A stretch of DNA of 64,000 bases, taken from NCBI GenBank assembly GCA_035326705.1, contig DAOLES010000003.1, positions 62,001-126,000 of the forward strand, given 5' to 3'. This stretch comes from Oligoflexia bacterium. Its GTDB lineage: Bacteria > Bdellovibrionota_G > JALEGL01. Below the pieces are notes generated by a model that worked only from the letters and a program-made list of their open reading frames with translations, was not told the DNA's origin and ran no database searches. The first letter of the stretch is position 1; each line of letters starts with the position of its first letter. The position numbers and the translations under genes are program-made. This document shows, one piece after another, positions 7,703-16,780 of the stretch.

Positions 7703-10700
7703 AGATTTTTCTCCAATCCAATATAAACTGCCACATCATCAATATTTTCTTGTGTATGATATGGCAATTGTTCAATACCATCTTTTTTGAACAGCAGGGT
7801 TGATAAAGTTTCTTGTTCAATTTTCTGTACATGGTTTGAAAATGCATCAATGACTTTTTTATCTTCAGCATGTACTGCTAAATTAATTCTATCTTCAACA
7901 TTTAACCCAGATTCTTTTCTGAAGTTTTGTACTCTATTGATTAACTCTCTGGCTTGTCCTTCTTGAATCAATTCTTGACTTAGATGCTCGTCAAAAGCAA
8001 TTACAAATTGGTCCGCCACTGAACATTCATGTTTAAAGTGACTCTCTTGTGCTAACTCTAGAATAAAGTAATCATTGGGATACATCTCTCCATCAAGTTC
8101 AAGTCCCTCCCCTAAAGTGATTTTTTCTATCTGCTCTGCAGATAAGTTTTTGCATGCCTGCGCAAAAACTTTCATTTTTGCACCCAAGGCTTTACCTACT
8201 TTTTTAAAGTTGGGTTTGATGGCTTTGGATACCATATTGGAAAAAATTTCAAACTGAATTGTTTTGACATTCAGTTCTTCTTTAATGGTATCCAACATGC
8301 CTTCAATTAATGTTACATCTTTCTCATTGAGAAAACCTACATACAAAGTGGACAAAGGCTGTCTCACTTTTATTTTTAGCTTTTCTCGTAACTCTCTACC
8401 AAGAGCACTCAGTTGTCGGGTTAAATCTATTTTTCTTTCAATGTTTTTTTCTTCTGCACTTAAGGCTTGAGGACTGGTAAAATCTTCTAAATGCACAGAT
8501 ATTTTTTCTGCCAACGCATGCCCTAAAGACAAATGTTGATAAAGATAATCTGAGAAAAATGGAGCGGATGGCGCCAAACATTTACTGAGTTCCACCAAGA
8601 CCGTGTACAAACAAGAAAAAGCCTGTTGCTTATCACTGTCATTTTCACTTTTCCAAAAACGTCTGCGACTTCTACGAATATACCAATTGTTTAAACAATC
8701 CAAAAAGGTATGAATGGCTGGCATCACAGCTTGCAATTTAAATTCAGATAAATTGTCATTGATCTCATGCTGCATGTTTTTCAACTTAAGCAAAATCCAC
8801 TGATCCAATTCATGATCAAAGTTTTTTGTATAATTTTTTTCTGGATCCCATTCATCTACCGCAGCATAAGTTGCAAAAAAACTATACGCATTCCACATGG
8901 GAAGCAATACTTTACGTACCACTTCTTGCATGCCTTCTTTAGAAAATTTCATGTCTTCTGCTGCTACAGCTCCACTTTGCATCAAGTACAAACGCAAAGC
9001 ATCGGCACCTATTTCATCTAAAACTACGCTAGGCTCAGGATAGTTTTTAAGACGCTTGGACATTTTACGCCCATCTTCGGCCAAAACAATTCCGTTCACA
9101 ACAACATTTTTATAGGCAGGTTTATCAAACAAAGCCGTTGATAAAACCATTAAGGTGTAAAACCAACCCCGCGTTTGATCTAAACCTTCCGCAATAAAAT
9201 CTGCAGGGAAAACCTGGGAAAGCTGTTCATCATTCATTTCAAATGGATAATGATTTTGAGCGTAAGGCATAGCTCCTGATTCAAACCAACAATCTAAAAC
9301 ATGGGGAACACGTCTTAAAACATCTCCAGTCTTTGGTGAAACAATCTCCAAATCATCAATAAAATGTTTGTGGATATCTTCTACTTTTTTGCCAGTTAAC
9401 TGCTCAAGCTCAGCAATACTGCCTACACACAATTGTTCACCGCTGTCTTCATTAAGCCAAATGGGAATAGGATTACCCCAAAAGCGATTGCGTGAGATGG
9501 CCCAATCTTTAACGTTCTCTAACCATTTTCCAAAGCGACCATCTTTAACATGCTCAGGCACCCAATGCACCTGTTGATTGTTGGCAATCAACTTGTCTTT
9601 AATACTGGTCACATTAACAAACCAGGTAGAAATAGCTCTGTAAATTAATGGTGTATCAGAACGGTAACAAAATGGATAACTGTGCTGTATGGTTTCTTGC
9701 AATAACAATTGATCTTGGTTTTTTAAGTGAGCAATGATTGTTTTATTGGCATCTTTAAAATACTCGCCGGCAGCCAATGTGTTTTCTGCAACAAAGTTAC
9801 CTTGATTATCCAAATGGTCTAAAACTTCTAAGCCCTGGGTTTTACCTACAGCAAAATCTTCCTCACCAAAGGCAGGCGCAATATGAACCAGTCCTGTACC
9901 AGAATCTGCTGTCACATAATCCGCAGGATACACTGTAAAACTGTGCTCATTACTTAAATACTTAAAGCCAGGAATCAATTGTTCATACTTTAAACCGAGT
10001 AAATCTTTACCCTTTAAAGTCTCAATGATCTCAGCATTTTTTTGCCCAGCTTTTTTCTTCACCACAGACTCAAAAAGATCCGCATGCACATACCAATACT
10101 CATTGTCAGTTTTTACTTTAACGTAATCCATTTCTGGATGAACCGCTATGGCCAAGTTGGCTGGCAAGGTCCACGGTGTGGTGGTCCACACCAAAAAGAA
10201 ACTATTTTTTTGATCTTTGAGTTTAAACTTTACATAAACTGATGGATCTTGCACATCCTGATAATTTAAATTGGCTTCAAAGTTAGATAAAGGAGAAGCA
10301 ATGGGCGTAGAGTACGGTAAAACTTTTTTATCTTCGTATATTAAACCTTTTTCCCATAATTGTTTGAACACAGCCCAAACAGACTCCATATAGCTGGGAT
10401 CCATGGTTTTGTAGTCATTGTCAAAGTCAATCCAACGCCCCATGCGTTCAACGGTTTCTCTCCACTCTTTGGTGTAACGCAAAACGATACTTCTACAGGT
10501 TTCATTAAACTCGGCCACACCATGCTCAACAATATCCTGCCGACCTTTAAGGCCTAATTGTTTTTCTACCTCAAACTCAACGGGCAAGCCGTGACAATCC
10601 CAACCAAAACGACGCTCAATTTTTTTGCCTTTCATGGCCCAAAACCTTGGAATGACATCTTTTATCATCCCAGCCAAAAGATGCCCATAGTGTGGTAAGC

Positions 10701-10857
10701 CTGTAGCAAAGGGCGGCCCGTCATAAAATGACCAAGGTTCTGCATCTTGGCGTTGCTCAATACTTTTTTGAAAAACTTGATTCTCTTTCCAAAAATTTAA
10801 AATGCTTTTTTCAAGCTCTGGAAAGCTGATTTTTGATTGTGGCTTTTGTACTTTCAC
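7699..10857 (-). CDS. ileS: Isoleucyl-tRNA synthetase, long (IleRS2-like) form
   Basis: 1052 residues, class Ia synthetase charging tRNA-Ile. The HIGH-type motif is HYGH at 56-59 and KMSKR lies at 598-602. WGNPIPIW and the CP1 editing domain are present. At 1052 residues with no C-terminal Cys zinc cluster, it resembles the eukaryotic-like, mupirocin-tolerant IleRS2 class rather than the form of about 930 residues in E. coli. Translation starts at GTG 10857; the overlapping ATG one base upstream hits an immediate stop. The -10 box ends 6 nt before this GTG, so the mRNA is probably leaderless. The 3' end overlaps the threonine dehydrogenase gene by 4 nt. Confidence 0.95.
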   Translation of the reverse strand: MKVQKPQSKISFPELEKSILNFWKENQVFQKSIEQRQDAEPWSFYDGPPFATGLPHYGHLLAGMIKDVIPRFWAMKGKKIERRFGWDCHGLPVEFEVEKQLGLKGRQDIVEHGVAEFNETCRSIVLRYTKEWRETVERMGRWIDFDNDYKTMDPSYMESVWAVFKQLWEKGLIYEDKKVLPYSTPIASPLSNFEANLNYQDVQDPSVYVKFKLKDQKNSFFLVWTTTPWTLPANLAIAVHPEMDYVKVKTDNEYWYVHADLFESVVKKKAGQKNAEIIETLKGKDLLGLKYEQLIPGFKYLSNEHSFTVYPADYVTADSGTGLVHIAPAFGEEDFAVGKTQGLEVLDHLDNQGNFVAENTLAAGEYFKDANKTIIAHLKNQDQLLLQETIQHSYPFCYRSDTPLIYRAISTWFVNVTSIKDKLIANNQQVHWVPEHVKDGRFGKWLENVKDWAISRNRFWGNPIPIWLNEDSGEQLCVGSIAELEQLTGKKVEDIHKHFIDDLEIVSPKTGDVLRRVPHVLDCWFESGAMPYAQNHYPFEMNDEQLSQVFPADFIAEGLDQTRGWFYTLMVLSTALFDKPAYKNVVVNGIVLAEDGRKMSKRLKNYPEPSVVLDEIGADALRLYLMQSGAVAAEDMKFSKEGMQEVVRKVLLPMWNAYSFFATYAAVDEWDPEKNYTKNFDHELDQWILLKLKNMQHEINDNLSEFKLQAVMPAIHTFLDCLNNWYIRRSRRRFWKSENDSDKQQAFSCLYTVLVELSKCLAPSAPFFSDYLYQHLSLGHALAEKISVHLEDFTSPQALSAEEKNIERKIDLTRQLSALGRELREKLKIKVRQPLSTLYVGFLNEKDVTLIEGMLDTIKEELNVKTIQFEIFSNMVSKAIKPNFKKVGKALGAKMKVFAQACKNLSAEQIEKITLGEGLELDGEMYPNDYFILELAQESHFKHECSVADQFVIAFDEHLSQELIQEGQARELINRVQNFRKESGLNVEDRINLAVHAEDKKVIDAFSNHVQKIEQETLSTLLFKKDGIEQLPYHTQENIDDVAVYIGLEKNL

Positions 10858-10863
10858 ATGCTC

Positions 10864-10892
10864 TAAATCGCTTAAAATAGCGTTTTGGTCAA
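10864..10892 (-). promoter_or_regulatory. Sigma70-like promoter of ileS
   Basis: Minus strand TTGACC (10892-10887), 17-bp spacer, GATTTA (10869-10864), then 6 nt to the GTG start. The spacer contains an inverted CGCT/AGCG pair (10869-10882), a possible operator. There is no Shine-Dalgarno sequence. Confidence 0.55.
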
Positions 10893-11025
10893 GCTTGAAC
10901 CGAGATCATGCTATTTTCATGCTTATTTTTTACAGAAGCTTTGTCCACAAAAAAATTTCTATGCTATCAAAGTCATATCCGTTATTTATGTATATTAAGA
11001 ACCGTATAACTACAGGAAACAACGC

Positions 11026-12708
11026 ATGAAACAAAGCCCCACGCCGTCTGATTTACAAATTGCGCAAGACTGCCAAATGCATCCCATTGATAAAATTGCT
11101 GAAAAACTAGGGGTGCACAGTGATCTGTTGGAACATTATGGCAAATACAAAGCAAAGCTTCCCCTTGAACTGATTAATGAAGAAAAAATTAAACACTCTA
11201 ATCTCATTTTGGTCACGGCTATTACACCAACCCCAGCTGGAGAAGGCAAAACCACGCTATCAATTGGCCTAAATGAAGGTCTAAATAAAATTGGCTGTCA
11301 ATCTACAGTTGTTTTAAGGGAACCTTCTTTAGGCCCAGTTTTTGGTATCAAGGGTGGCGCAGCTGGCGGCGGCTATTCTCAGGTGGTGCCCATGGAAGAT
11401 ATTAATTTACATTTCACTGGTGATTTTGCTGCCATAGAAAAAGCCAACAACCTACTTTCAGCACTGATTGACAATAACCTACAAAGTAAAAAGCGCAGTG
11501 TAAACTTAGACCCAAGACAAATTTATTGGAAACGCGTGATGGATATGAATGACCGTGCCTTGCGTGAAATAACCATAGGCCTTGGTGGAAGCAGCAATGG
11601 TATGCCAAGACAAGAAGGCTTTAACATCACCCCAGCCTCTGAAATTATGGCTATTTTATGTTTGGCAAAAGATAGAAATGATCTGAAGAAAAAATTAGGC
11701 AATATCTTTGTTGGTTTTACTTTTGCTGGCAAGCCAATCTTTGCCAGAGATCTCAATGCCCATGGCGCCATGGCCATATTGTTAAAAGATGCTATTTTGC
11801 CCAACTTGGTCCAAAGTTTAGAAGGCAATCCTGCTATTTTACATGGTGGCCCTTTTGCAAACATTGCCCAAGGAACCAACAGTATTTTGGCCACCAAAAT
11901 GGGCATGTCTCTGTCTAAATATGTGGTGACCGAAGCGGGATTTGGTGCAGATCTTGGCGCAGAAAAATTTCTCAATATTAAATGCCCTTATGCTGGCATC
12001 ACCCCCAAAGGGATTGTGATTGTAGCTACAATCAGAGCCTTAAGACACCATGGCGGGGCTAAAAAAGAAAAGCTAAACACCCCCAATTTAAGTTTAGTCC
12101 AACAAGGATTTTGTAACCTAAAAAAACATATTGAGAATATTCAACAATTTGGGATTACACCCGTGGTTGCCATCAATCATTTTATGACTGATAGTCCAGA
12201 AGAAATCCAGTATGTCATTGACCAATGTGCTCAATTCAAAATTAAGGCAGTTTTATCTAAAGGCTGGGAACTTGGCGGGGCTGGCACCCAAGAATTAGCG
12301 CAAGCTGTGGTTGATATGTGTCAATCCAACAACACTTTTCAAGTCTTGTATGATTGGCAATTGCCCATTGAAGAAAAAATAAAAACCATTTCACAAAAAA
12401 TATACGGTGCTTCCAGCGTTCATTATGAAAAAAAAGCTCAGTCTGATTTAAAAAAAATCAAAACACTTGGTTTTGACAAACTCCCAGTCTGTATGGCCAA
12501 AACACAAAAATCATTTTCGGATGATGAAAGCTTGATTGGACAACCCACAGACTTTAGCATTACCGTTAGAGAATTTGAGTTTGCTGCCGGCGCTGGCTTT
12601 GTCATCCCAATTTTAGGAAAAATGATGCGCATGCCAGGTTTGCCGGACATTCCTGCCGCTGAGCACATGGACATTGATGCCACTGGAAAAATCTCAGGTT
12701 TATCTTAG
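11026..12708 (+). CDS. fhs: Formate-tetrahydrofolate ligase
   Basis: 560 residues, the usual size. It makes 10-formyl-THF from formate, THF and ATP in one-carbon metabolism. The ATP-binding loop PTPAGEGKTT lies at about 68-77. GPVFGIKGGAAGGGYSQV, the GLGGSSNGMPRQ tract and VVATIRALRHHGG are hallmark family segments. The start has AGGAA 7 nt upstream. Transcribed divergently from ileS across a spacer of about 170 bp. Its last codons overlap the 3' end of the convergent SSS symporter gene by 4 bp. No folD or purU neighbour. Confidence 0.96.
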   Translation: MKQSPTPSDLQIAQDCQMHPIDKIAEKLGVHSDLLEHYGKYKAKLPLELINEEKIKHSNLILVTAITPTPAGEGKTTLSIGLNEGLNKIGCQSTVVLREPSLGPVFGIKGGAAGGGYSQVVPMEDINLHFTGDFAAIEKANNLLSALIDNNLQSKKRSVNLDPRQIYWKRVMDMNDRALREITIGLGGSSNGMPRQEGFNITPASEIMAILCLAKDRNDLKKKLGNIFVGFTFAGKPIFARDLNAHGAMAILLKDAILPNLVQSLEGNPAILHGGPFANIAQGTNSILATKMGMSLSKYVVTEAGFGADLGAEKFLNIKCPYAGITPKGIVIVATIRALRHHGGAKKEKLNTPNLSLVQQGFCNLKKHIENIQQFGITPVVAINHFMTDSPEEIQYVIDQCAQFKIKAVLSKGWELGGAGTQELAQAVVDMCQSNNTFQVLYDWQLPIEEKIKTISQKIYGASSVHYEKKAQSDLKKIKTLGFDKLPVCMAKTQKSFSDDESLIGQPTDFSITVREFEFAAGAGFVIPILGKMMRMPGLPDIPAAEHMDIDATGKISGLS

Positions 12709-14108
12709 TTTGTTTTTTGCTTATGGCTTAAACGCAGTATAAGCAAAGCCCCTAAGCTAAGAATTAAACCAGGATACATGGGCTCTAGGCCAAGTGGATA
12801 ATGCTCATATGATCCAAACTCCTGCCACCAACCTATGCTTAAACTAAGAAATGATACTATGGGTGCTGCCAACATGACATAAACTGCTGTTTGTTGTGGG
12901 TAACGTAATTTTGGATAATAACAACCTAAAACAGGAATCAGCAAACCTGGAACCATAACACTGGCAATGCTATACCAAAGCTGAATCACAGAAGGTACAT
13001 AAAGCGCTAGGCTTGCTGCAAAAAGCAAAGAAATAATAAGCCCCAATTTGGTCAATTGAGTTTCTGAATACCTTTTAAAGTATGTTAATCTCCCTAAAAT
13101 ATCTTTACCCAAAGACATACCTGAAATAAAACCTGTTGTGTTTAATGTAGACATCACCACCGCAAACATGGCCACCCAAAAAACACCAACTAAACCTGCG
13201 GGTAAAATATTTTTAGCTAAAATTGGATAGGTCCATAAAGCATTTTTTAAATCTGGAAAAGCAGCTTTGGCATACAGTGCTGTAGAAATACTCATACAAT
13301 CAAAGATAAACCAAAAAACAATAGAACTTAAAATACCTTTAAAAGCAGTCTTTTCATTTTTTGCAGCTGCACAACGCTGATAAAAAGACGGCTCAACCAA
13401 AGTCCATAAAGCGATAAAAAACCAAACCACGATAAACTGAATAGAGTTACCACCATGCCAAGTTTGGTGAAGATGAGGCAAGTTGCTTTTTAAAAAACCA
13501 AGCCCACCAAAGCTTTTAACACTAAAAAAAAGCAGTACTGCAAACCCAAGATACATCAAAACAAACTCAAAAATATCGGTGTACAAGTCTGATAAAAACC
13601 CGCCTTTAAATAAATAGACTGTTGAGAAAACCAACCCTATCAACATACAAAACCATGGCGACCAACCACTTAAGGTTTGCAATAAAACTGAAAACATTAA
13701 AATATAGGGTGCAGGACTACTTAAAAAAAAGACCCAAGTACTGGCAAGCATTGCAGCTTTTTTACCGTAAACAGCTTCAACTTGATCCGGTAAGCTAATG
13801 TGTTGATTGCTTCTTATTTTCCTAGCCAATAAAAAAGCAAACACCACAGCAAAGACATAATATGGTAAGCCTTGAATTACCCAATTTGAAAAGCCATAAA
13901 GATAGGTAAACTCACCTACACCTAAAATCCCACCATACCAAGATGAGGTTAAAGTCATCACAAACAAGGGGAGCGTTAATTTGCGCCCACCCAATAAGTA
14001 ACCTTCACTGGAATTGGTTTTTAATTTAGCAAAGAACCCAACAACCATCAGTAAAAGAAAATAAATTCCTATAACACCATAATCTATACCGCTTAATTGA
14101 ATACTCAT
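12705..14108 (-). CDS. Sodium:solute symporter under a TPP riboswitch, putative thiamine or thiamine-precursor importer (ThiV-like)
   Basis: 467 residues, about 13 hydrophobic segments. The N-terminal pattern (GVIGIYFLLLMVVGFFAKLK, then EGYLLGGR) is typical of the SSS (solute:Na symporter) family. It is the second gene behind a TPP riboswitch, 14 bp after the barrel protein, with its own AAAGGA. Thiamine pyrophosphokinase lies just upstream on the same strand. The SSS-family ThiV of SAR11 bacteria is likewise riboswitch-linked and proposed to import the thiamine pyrimidine precursor. That supports, but does not prove, thiamine or HMP as the substrate here; free thiamine would suit the adjacent kinase best. 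Inner membrane. Confidence 0.82.
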   Translation of the reverse strand: MSIQLSGIDYGVIGIYFLLLMVVGFFAKLKTNSSEGYLLGGRKLTLPLFVMTLTSSWYGGILGVGEFTYLYGFSNWVIQGLPYYVFAVVFAFLLARKIRSNQHISLPDQVEAVYGKKAAMLASTWVFFLSSPAPYILMFSVLLQTLSGWSPWFCMLIGLVFSTVYLFKGGFLSDLYTDIFEFVLMYLGFAVLLFFSVKSFGGLGFLKSNLPHLHQTWHGGNSIQFIVVWFFIALWTLVEPSFYQRCAAAKNEKTAFKGILSSIVFWFIFDCMSISTALYAKAAFPDLKNALWTYPILAKNILPAGLVGVFWVAMFAVVMSTLNTTGFISGMSLGKDILGRLTYFKRYSETQLTKLGLIISLLFAASLALYVPSVIQLWYSIASVMVPGLLIPVLGCYYPKLRYPQQTAVYVMLAAPIVSFLSLSIGWWQEFGSYEHYPLGLEPMYPGLILSLGALLILRLSHKQKTN

Positions 14109-14122
14109 CTCATTCCTTTAGG

Positions 14123-14881
14123 TTAAAATTGATATCCTAATTTCAAATTCCAAACAAAATCATGCTGATTGTCTTGAAATAATTTTTTATAATTTGGAAC
14201 CCATAGATATTGTCCACTCAAAGATATGAACCAAGGTTTCAACAAATAGTTTATGGGTAATATTAAGGCAAGTTGAGAAAAAATAAGCTGATCAAGATAT
14301 TGACTTGAAGCTGTCATTTTTACTGCTGGCTCAATATTAATTCGTTCGCTTAGTTTTTTTTGTATTGTATAGACTGTTTCAAAAACATTACCCTCAATGC
14401 CTTGATCCAAACCTCTCTTATAAACCAGACTGATTTTAGATAAGGGTGACAATTGAAGATGATGATAAGACGCCAGTTCAAAATCATGTTTATTTGAACC
14501 AACATTAGAAAAAAAATTGGATGTCCAATAAAACCAACCCAGTTCTATATAGGAACTGATTTTTTGATTCCAGGCAATGAAATATCCTAATAGGGTATCA
14601 AACTCATCCAAAGTAAAACTTTGATCATCTCCTGCCACGCTATCTTTATTTAAACCATAGCTGGTCCAAAAACTGAGGCTGATATTTTTTAGTATTTTAT
14701 TAAAATGAATCGACAAAGCTTGCGTTAGCACTGGATCATCATGATTAAGATCTGCTCCGTTCCACACATAGGCACTGTGTATTCCTGTTTCTAAACGGAC
14801 ACTGGCAGTGTTGTTGGATTGAGCAAAAACAATTGTTATAAAAATTAAATAAACAAAAACAAATGACTGTAAATATTTCAT
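14123..14881 (-). CDS. Outer-membrane beta-barrel under a TPP riboswitch (TorF/Gcw_chp-like)
   Basis: 252 residues. Signal peptide ending IVFAQ, then SVRLETGIHSAYVWNGADLN, which resembles the start of the TorF/Gcw_chp family of porin-like proteins (S/TxxYVWRG...). Alternating hydrophobic strands continue to a C-terminal LGYQF, a classic BamA recognition ending (terminal Phe). The start ATG at 14881 has AAGGAG 5 nt upstream, and that site lies inside the TPP riboswitch. Since it is the first gene of the riboswitch operon with an inner-membrane symporter, I infer a porin for thiamine or its precursors. No TonB-dependent receptor features are present, unlike Bacteroidetes thiamine operons. Confidence 0.75.
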   Translation of the reverse strand: MKYLQSFVFVYLIFITIVFAQSNNTASVRLETGIHSAYVWNGADLNHDDPVLTQALSIHFNKILKNISLSFWTSYGLNKDSVAGDDQSFTLDEFDTLLGYFIAWNQKISSYIELGWFYWTSNFFSNVGSNKHDFELASYHHLQLSPLSKISLVYKRGLDQGIEGNVFETVYTIQKKLSERINIEPAVKMTASSQYLDQLIFSQLALILPINYLLKPWFISLSGQYLWVPNYKKLFQDNQHDFVWNLKLGYQF

Positions 14882-14883
14882 GA

Positions 14884-14978
14884 TCTCTCCTTACGCCGGT
14901 ATCACCCGGATCAAGTTAAACGGTCAATGCATTGGATTTGCAATTTCTCAGACTCAAAGCAGAGTCTCCCGTGGAATA
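14884..14978 (-). promoter_or_regulatory. TPP riboswitch (THI element)
   Basis: The minus strand holds the THI-box blocks in order: CCACGGGAG, a P3 stem ACTC/GAGT, CTGAGA (14951-14946), and GATCCGGGTGATACCGGCG with the downstream GTAAGGAGAG. The 3' strand GGAG of P1 can pair with TTCC at the 5' end, and it is also the Shine-Dalgarno sequence of the gene at 14881. Binding of TPP should therefore hide the ribosome site and block translation. This fits the proteobacterial mode of translational control. Confidence 0.95.
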
Positions 14979-15027
14979 ATTTGTATCTTCTTCCTACCCT
15001 TAATTAAATTCACTTGCTATGTAAAGT

Positions 15028-15049
15028 AAAAAGGTAGCCGGTACCTTTT
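15028..15049 (-). terminator. Intrinsic terminator of thiamine pyrophosphokinase gene
   Basis: Perfect 8-bp stem AAAAGGTA/TACCTTTT around GCCGG (15029-15049). On the minus strand it ends in a T run. It lies between the TPK gene and the riboswitch, so TPK and the transport operon are separate transcripts. Confidence 0.8.
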
Positions 15050-15064
15050 GCTAGCATTGCTCGA

Positions 15065-15694
15065 TTATTTTTTATTAAATAGAAAAACACAGGCATAGCC
15101 TGACTTTATACTGATTCTTACATCTTCTTGAGTCACTTCATTGCTGACACCTATATCCCCAAGTTTCATGCTTGTATTTTCAAGCGCATACTTTAAACCT
15201 TTTAAATTAATCCCTTCACAGTGCCCAAAAGGAATAAAGCTTAATATCTGTCCCGCTTCACATTTTTTTTGCCAATGATCTATGACTGGAAAAGCCAAGT
15301 AATCTTTGCCTATGACTTTAAGGTTCAATTGTTCACAGTAATGTTTAAGAACAATAAAATTGGCAATGGCATAATCTGCTCTTCCCCCCTCTAAGCCAAT
15401 TAGATTGACGTTTTTATAGCCCTTGTCTACACAATAATCTAAAGCTTTTTCTAAATCACATTGGTATTGTGAAGGTTTATGGATAATCTCAACCTTATCC
15501 TGAAAAAAATCTCGGCTTTCAGAGCTTAATGAATCCAAATCACCAATAATCAAAGTAGGTATAAAATTGATTTTTTTCATATCATTTGCAGCCCCATCAC
15601 AACAAATAACCGTATTGAACTTTTGCAGCTGTTGTTGCAAAAACTCTAAATCATCAAAAACATGATTGGCTATAATAAGAACGGACTGTTGCAT
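15065..15694 (-). CDS. Thiamine pyrophosphokinase
   Basis: 209 residues. It makes TPP from thiamine and ATP. N-terminal domain: CCDGAANDM (31-39) and the metal/pyrophosphate motif GDLDSL (51-56), then QYQCDLEKALDY and GLEGGRADYAIAN, the family's second active-site segment. The C-terminal thiamine-binding beta domain is degenerate but recognisable (SFIPFGHCEGINLKGLKYAL). ATG at 15694 is preceded by GGAAG 5 nt upstream; the longer frame needs a TTG. A salvage enzyme beside a TPP-controlled transport operon says the cell takes up thiamine. No thi biosynthesis genes are in the window. Confidence 0.92.
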   Translation of the reverse strand: MQQSVLIIANHVFDDLEFLQQQLQKFNTVICCDGAANDMKKINFIPTLIIGDLDSLSSESRDFFQDKVEIIHKPSQYQCDLEKALDYCVDKGYKNVNLIGLEGGRADYAIANFIVLKHYCEQLNLKVIGKDYLAFPVIDHWQKKCEAGQILSFIPFGHCEGINLKGLKYALENTSMKLGDIGVSNEVTQEDVRISIKSGYACVFLFNKK

Positions 15695-15821
15695 GTACAC
15701 TTCCAAAGCTAATGTTCATCTTTTGATACAAAGATGTCCCAACAAAGTCCATTATTAAATATCTGAGCATAAAATCACCGAAATCAAAAATACATAAATA
15801 TTTGATTTTATTGCATTATTT

Positions 15822-15995
15822 ATGGCACGCCGTTTGCTTTTTTATGTCAGTATGAATAAAAACAAACCCAGCCTTAGTGAAACCATAGACGCAATTTTTT
15901 ACGATTTGCAACTGGATCTCCACCAGGCTTTACGTAATTATGAACAAGACTTACAAATTATTGTTCAGGATACAAAAAAGCAGCTTAAAAAATAA
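15822..15995 (+). CDS. Possible small protein, 57 residues (or 47)
   Basis: An open frame from ATG 15822 to TAA 15993. A second in-frame ATG lies at 15852. The 47-residue part (NKNKPSLSETIDAIFY, then LQLDLHQALRNYEQDL) looks like one amphipathic helix with a Lys-rich tail and has codon use like neighbouring genes. No Shine-Dalgarno precedes either ATG. An 8-bp inverted repeat AAATCAAA/TTTGATTT (15781-15808) sits just upstream, and the second arm contains TTGATT. It stops 3 bp before the mazG stop on the other strand. Function unknown; it may also be non-coding. Confidence 0.4.
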   Translation: MARRLLFYVSMNKNKPSLSETIDAIFYDLQLDLHQALRNYEQDLQIIVQDTKKQLKK

Positions 15996-15997
15996 CC

Positions 15998-16780
15998 CTA
16001 GTCTTGTTTTACCTCTTGCCAAAGCTGATCCAGTTCATCAAAGCTGCTTGAAGAAAAGTCTTTCTCCTCAGCTTTCAAGCGTTCTTCTACAGCATAAAAA
16101 CGTTTTTGAAATTTTTTAATGGCGTCTTGCAGTGCACTTTCAGCATCTAGACCTTCATGTCTAGCCAAACTACACAATGCAAATAACATATCACCTAATT
16201 CTTCATTCTTTTCTGCTACTGTTTGCGCTTGCGTAAGTTCTAACAACTCTTCTTCAACTTTTGCATAAACATCTTGTTTTGTTTGCCAGTCAAATCCAAA
16301 CTTAGCAGCTTTTTTAGATACTTTTTGCGCTTTACTCAATGCTGGTAAAGTTTGACACACATCCAATAACTTTTTTTCACTTGTTTTAGCTTCTTGTTCT
16401 TTGATTTGTTCCCATTGAACTTCTACATCTTGTCCAGTATAAACACCTTCTACTTGTTCAAAAACATGCGGATGGCGTCTAATCATTTTTTCACAGATGC
16501 CTTGAGCAACTTCTTCTATATCAAAGCAATTTCTTTCACTGGCCAATTGGGCATGAAAATAAACTTGCAATAACAAGTCCCCCAATTCGTCTTTAATGGC
16601 AAAGTCATCTTCACTGTCAATAGCCTCACATACTTCATAGGCTTCTTCTAAACAATATTGTTTTAAACTAGCATGCGTTTGCTCTTTGTCCCATGGACAA
16701 CCCTCATCACTTCTAAGTTTTTGCATGATTGTTTCTAATTTTTTTAACCAACCACTGGTTTTATTCTCTTCTGTACTCAT
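15998..16780 (-). CDS. mazG: Nucleoside triphosphate pyrophosphohydrolase MazG
   Basis: 260 residues, two-domain MazG, cleaving NTPs to NMP and PPi (house-cleaning, and lowering ppGpp signalling in E. coli). Signature GCPWDKEQTHASLKQY at 27-42, the metal helix EEAYE at 45-49, then DELGDLLLQV at 64-73; the second domain repeats it with EEELLELTQA and EELGDMLFAL. The ATG at 16780 overlaps the recO stop as ATGA, so the start is well fixed and coupled. Last gene of the nadE-nadK-recO-mazG operon. Confidence 0.95.
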   Translation of the reverse strand: MSTEENKTSGWLKKLETIMQKLRSDEGCPWDKEQTHASLKQYCLEEAYEVCEAIDSEDDFAIKDELGDLLLQVYFHAQLASERNCFDIEEVAQGICEKMIRRHPHVFEQVEGVYTGQDVEVQWEQIKEQEAKTSEKKLLDVCQTLPALSKAQKVSKKAAKFGFDWQTKQDVYAKVEEELLELTQAQTVAEKNEELGDMLFALCSLARHEGLDAESALQDAIKKFQKRFYAVEERLKAEEKDFSSSSFDELDQLWQEVKQD

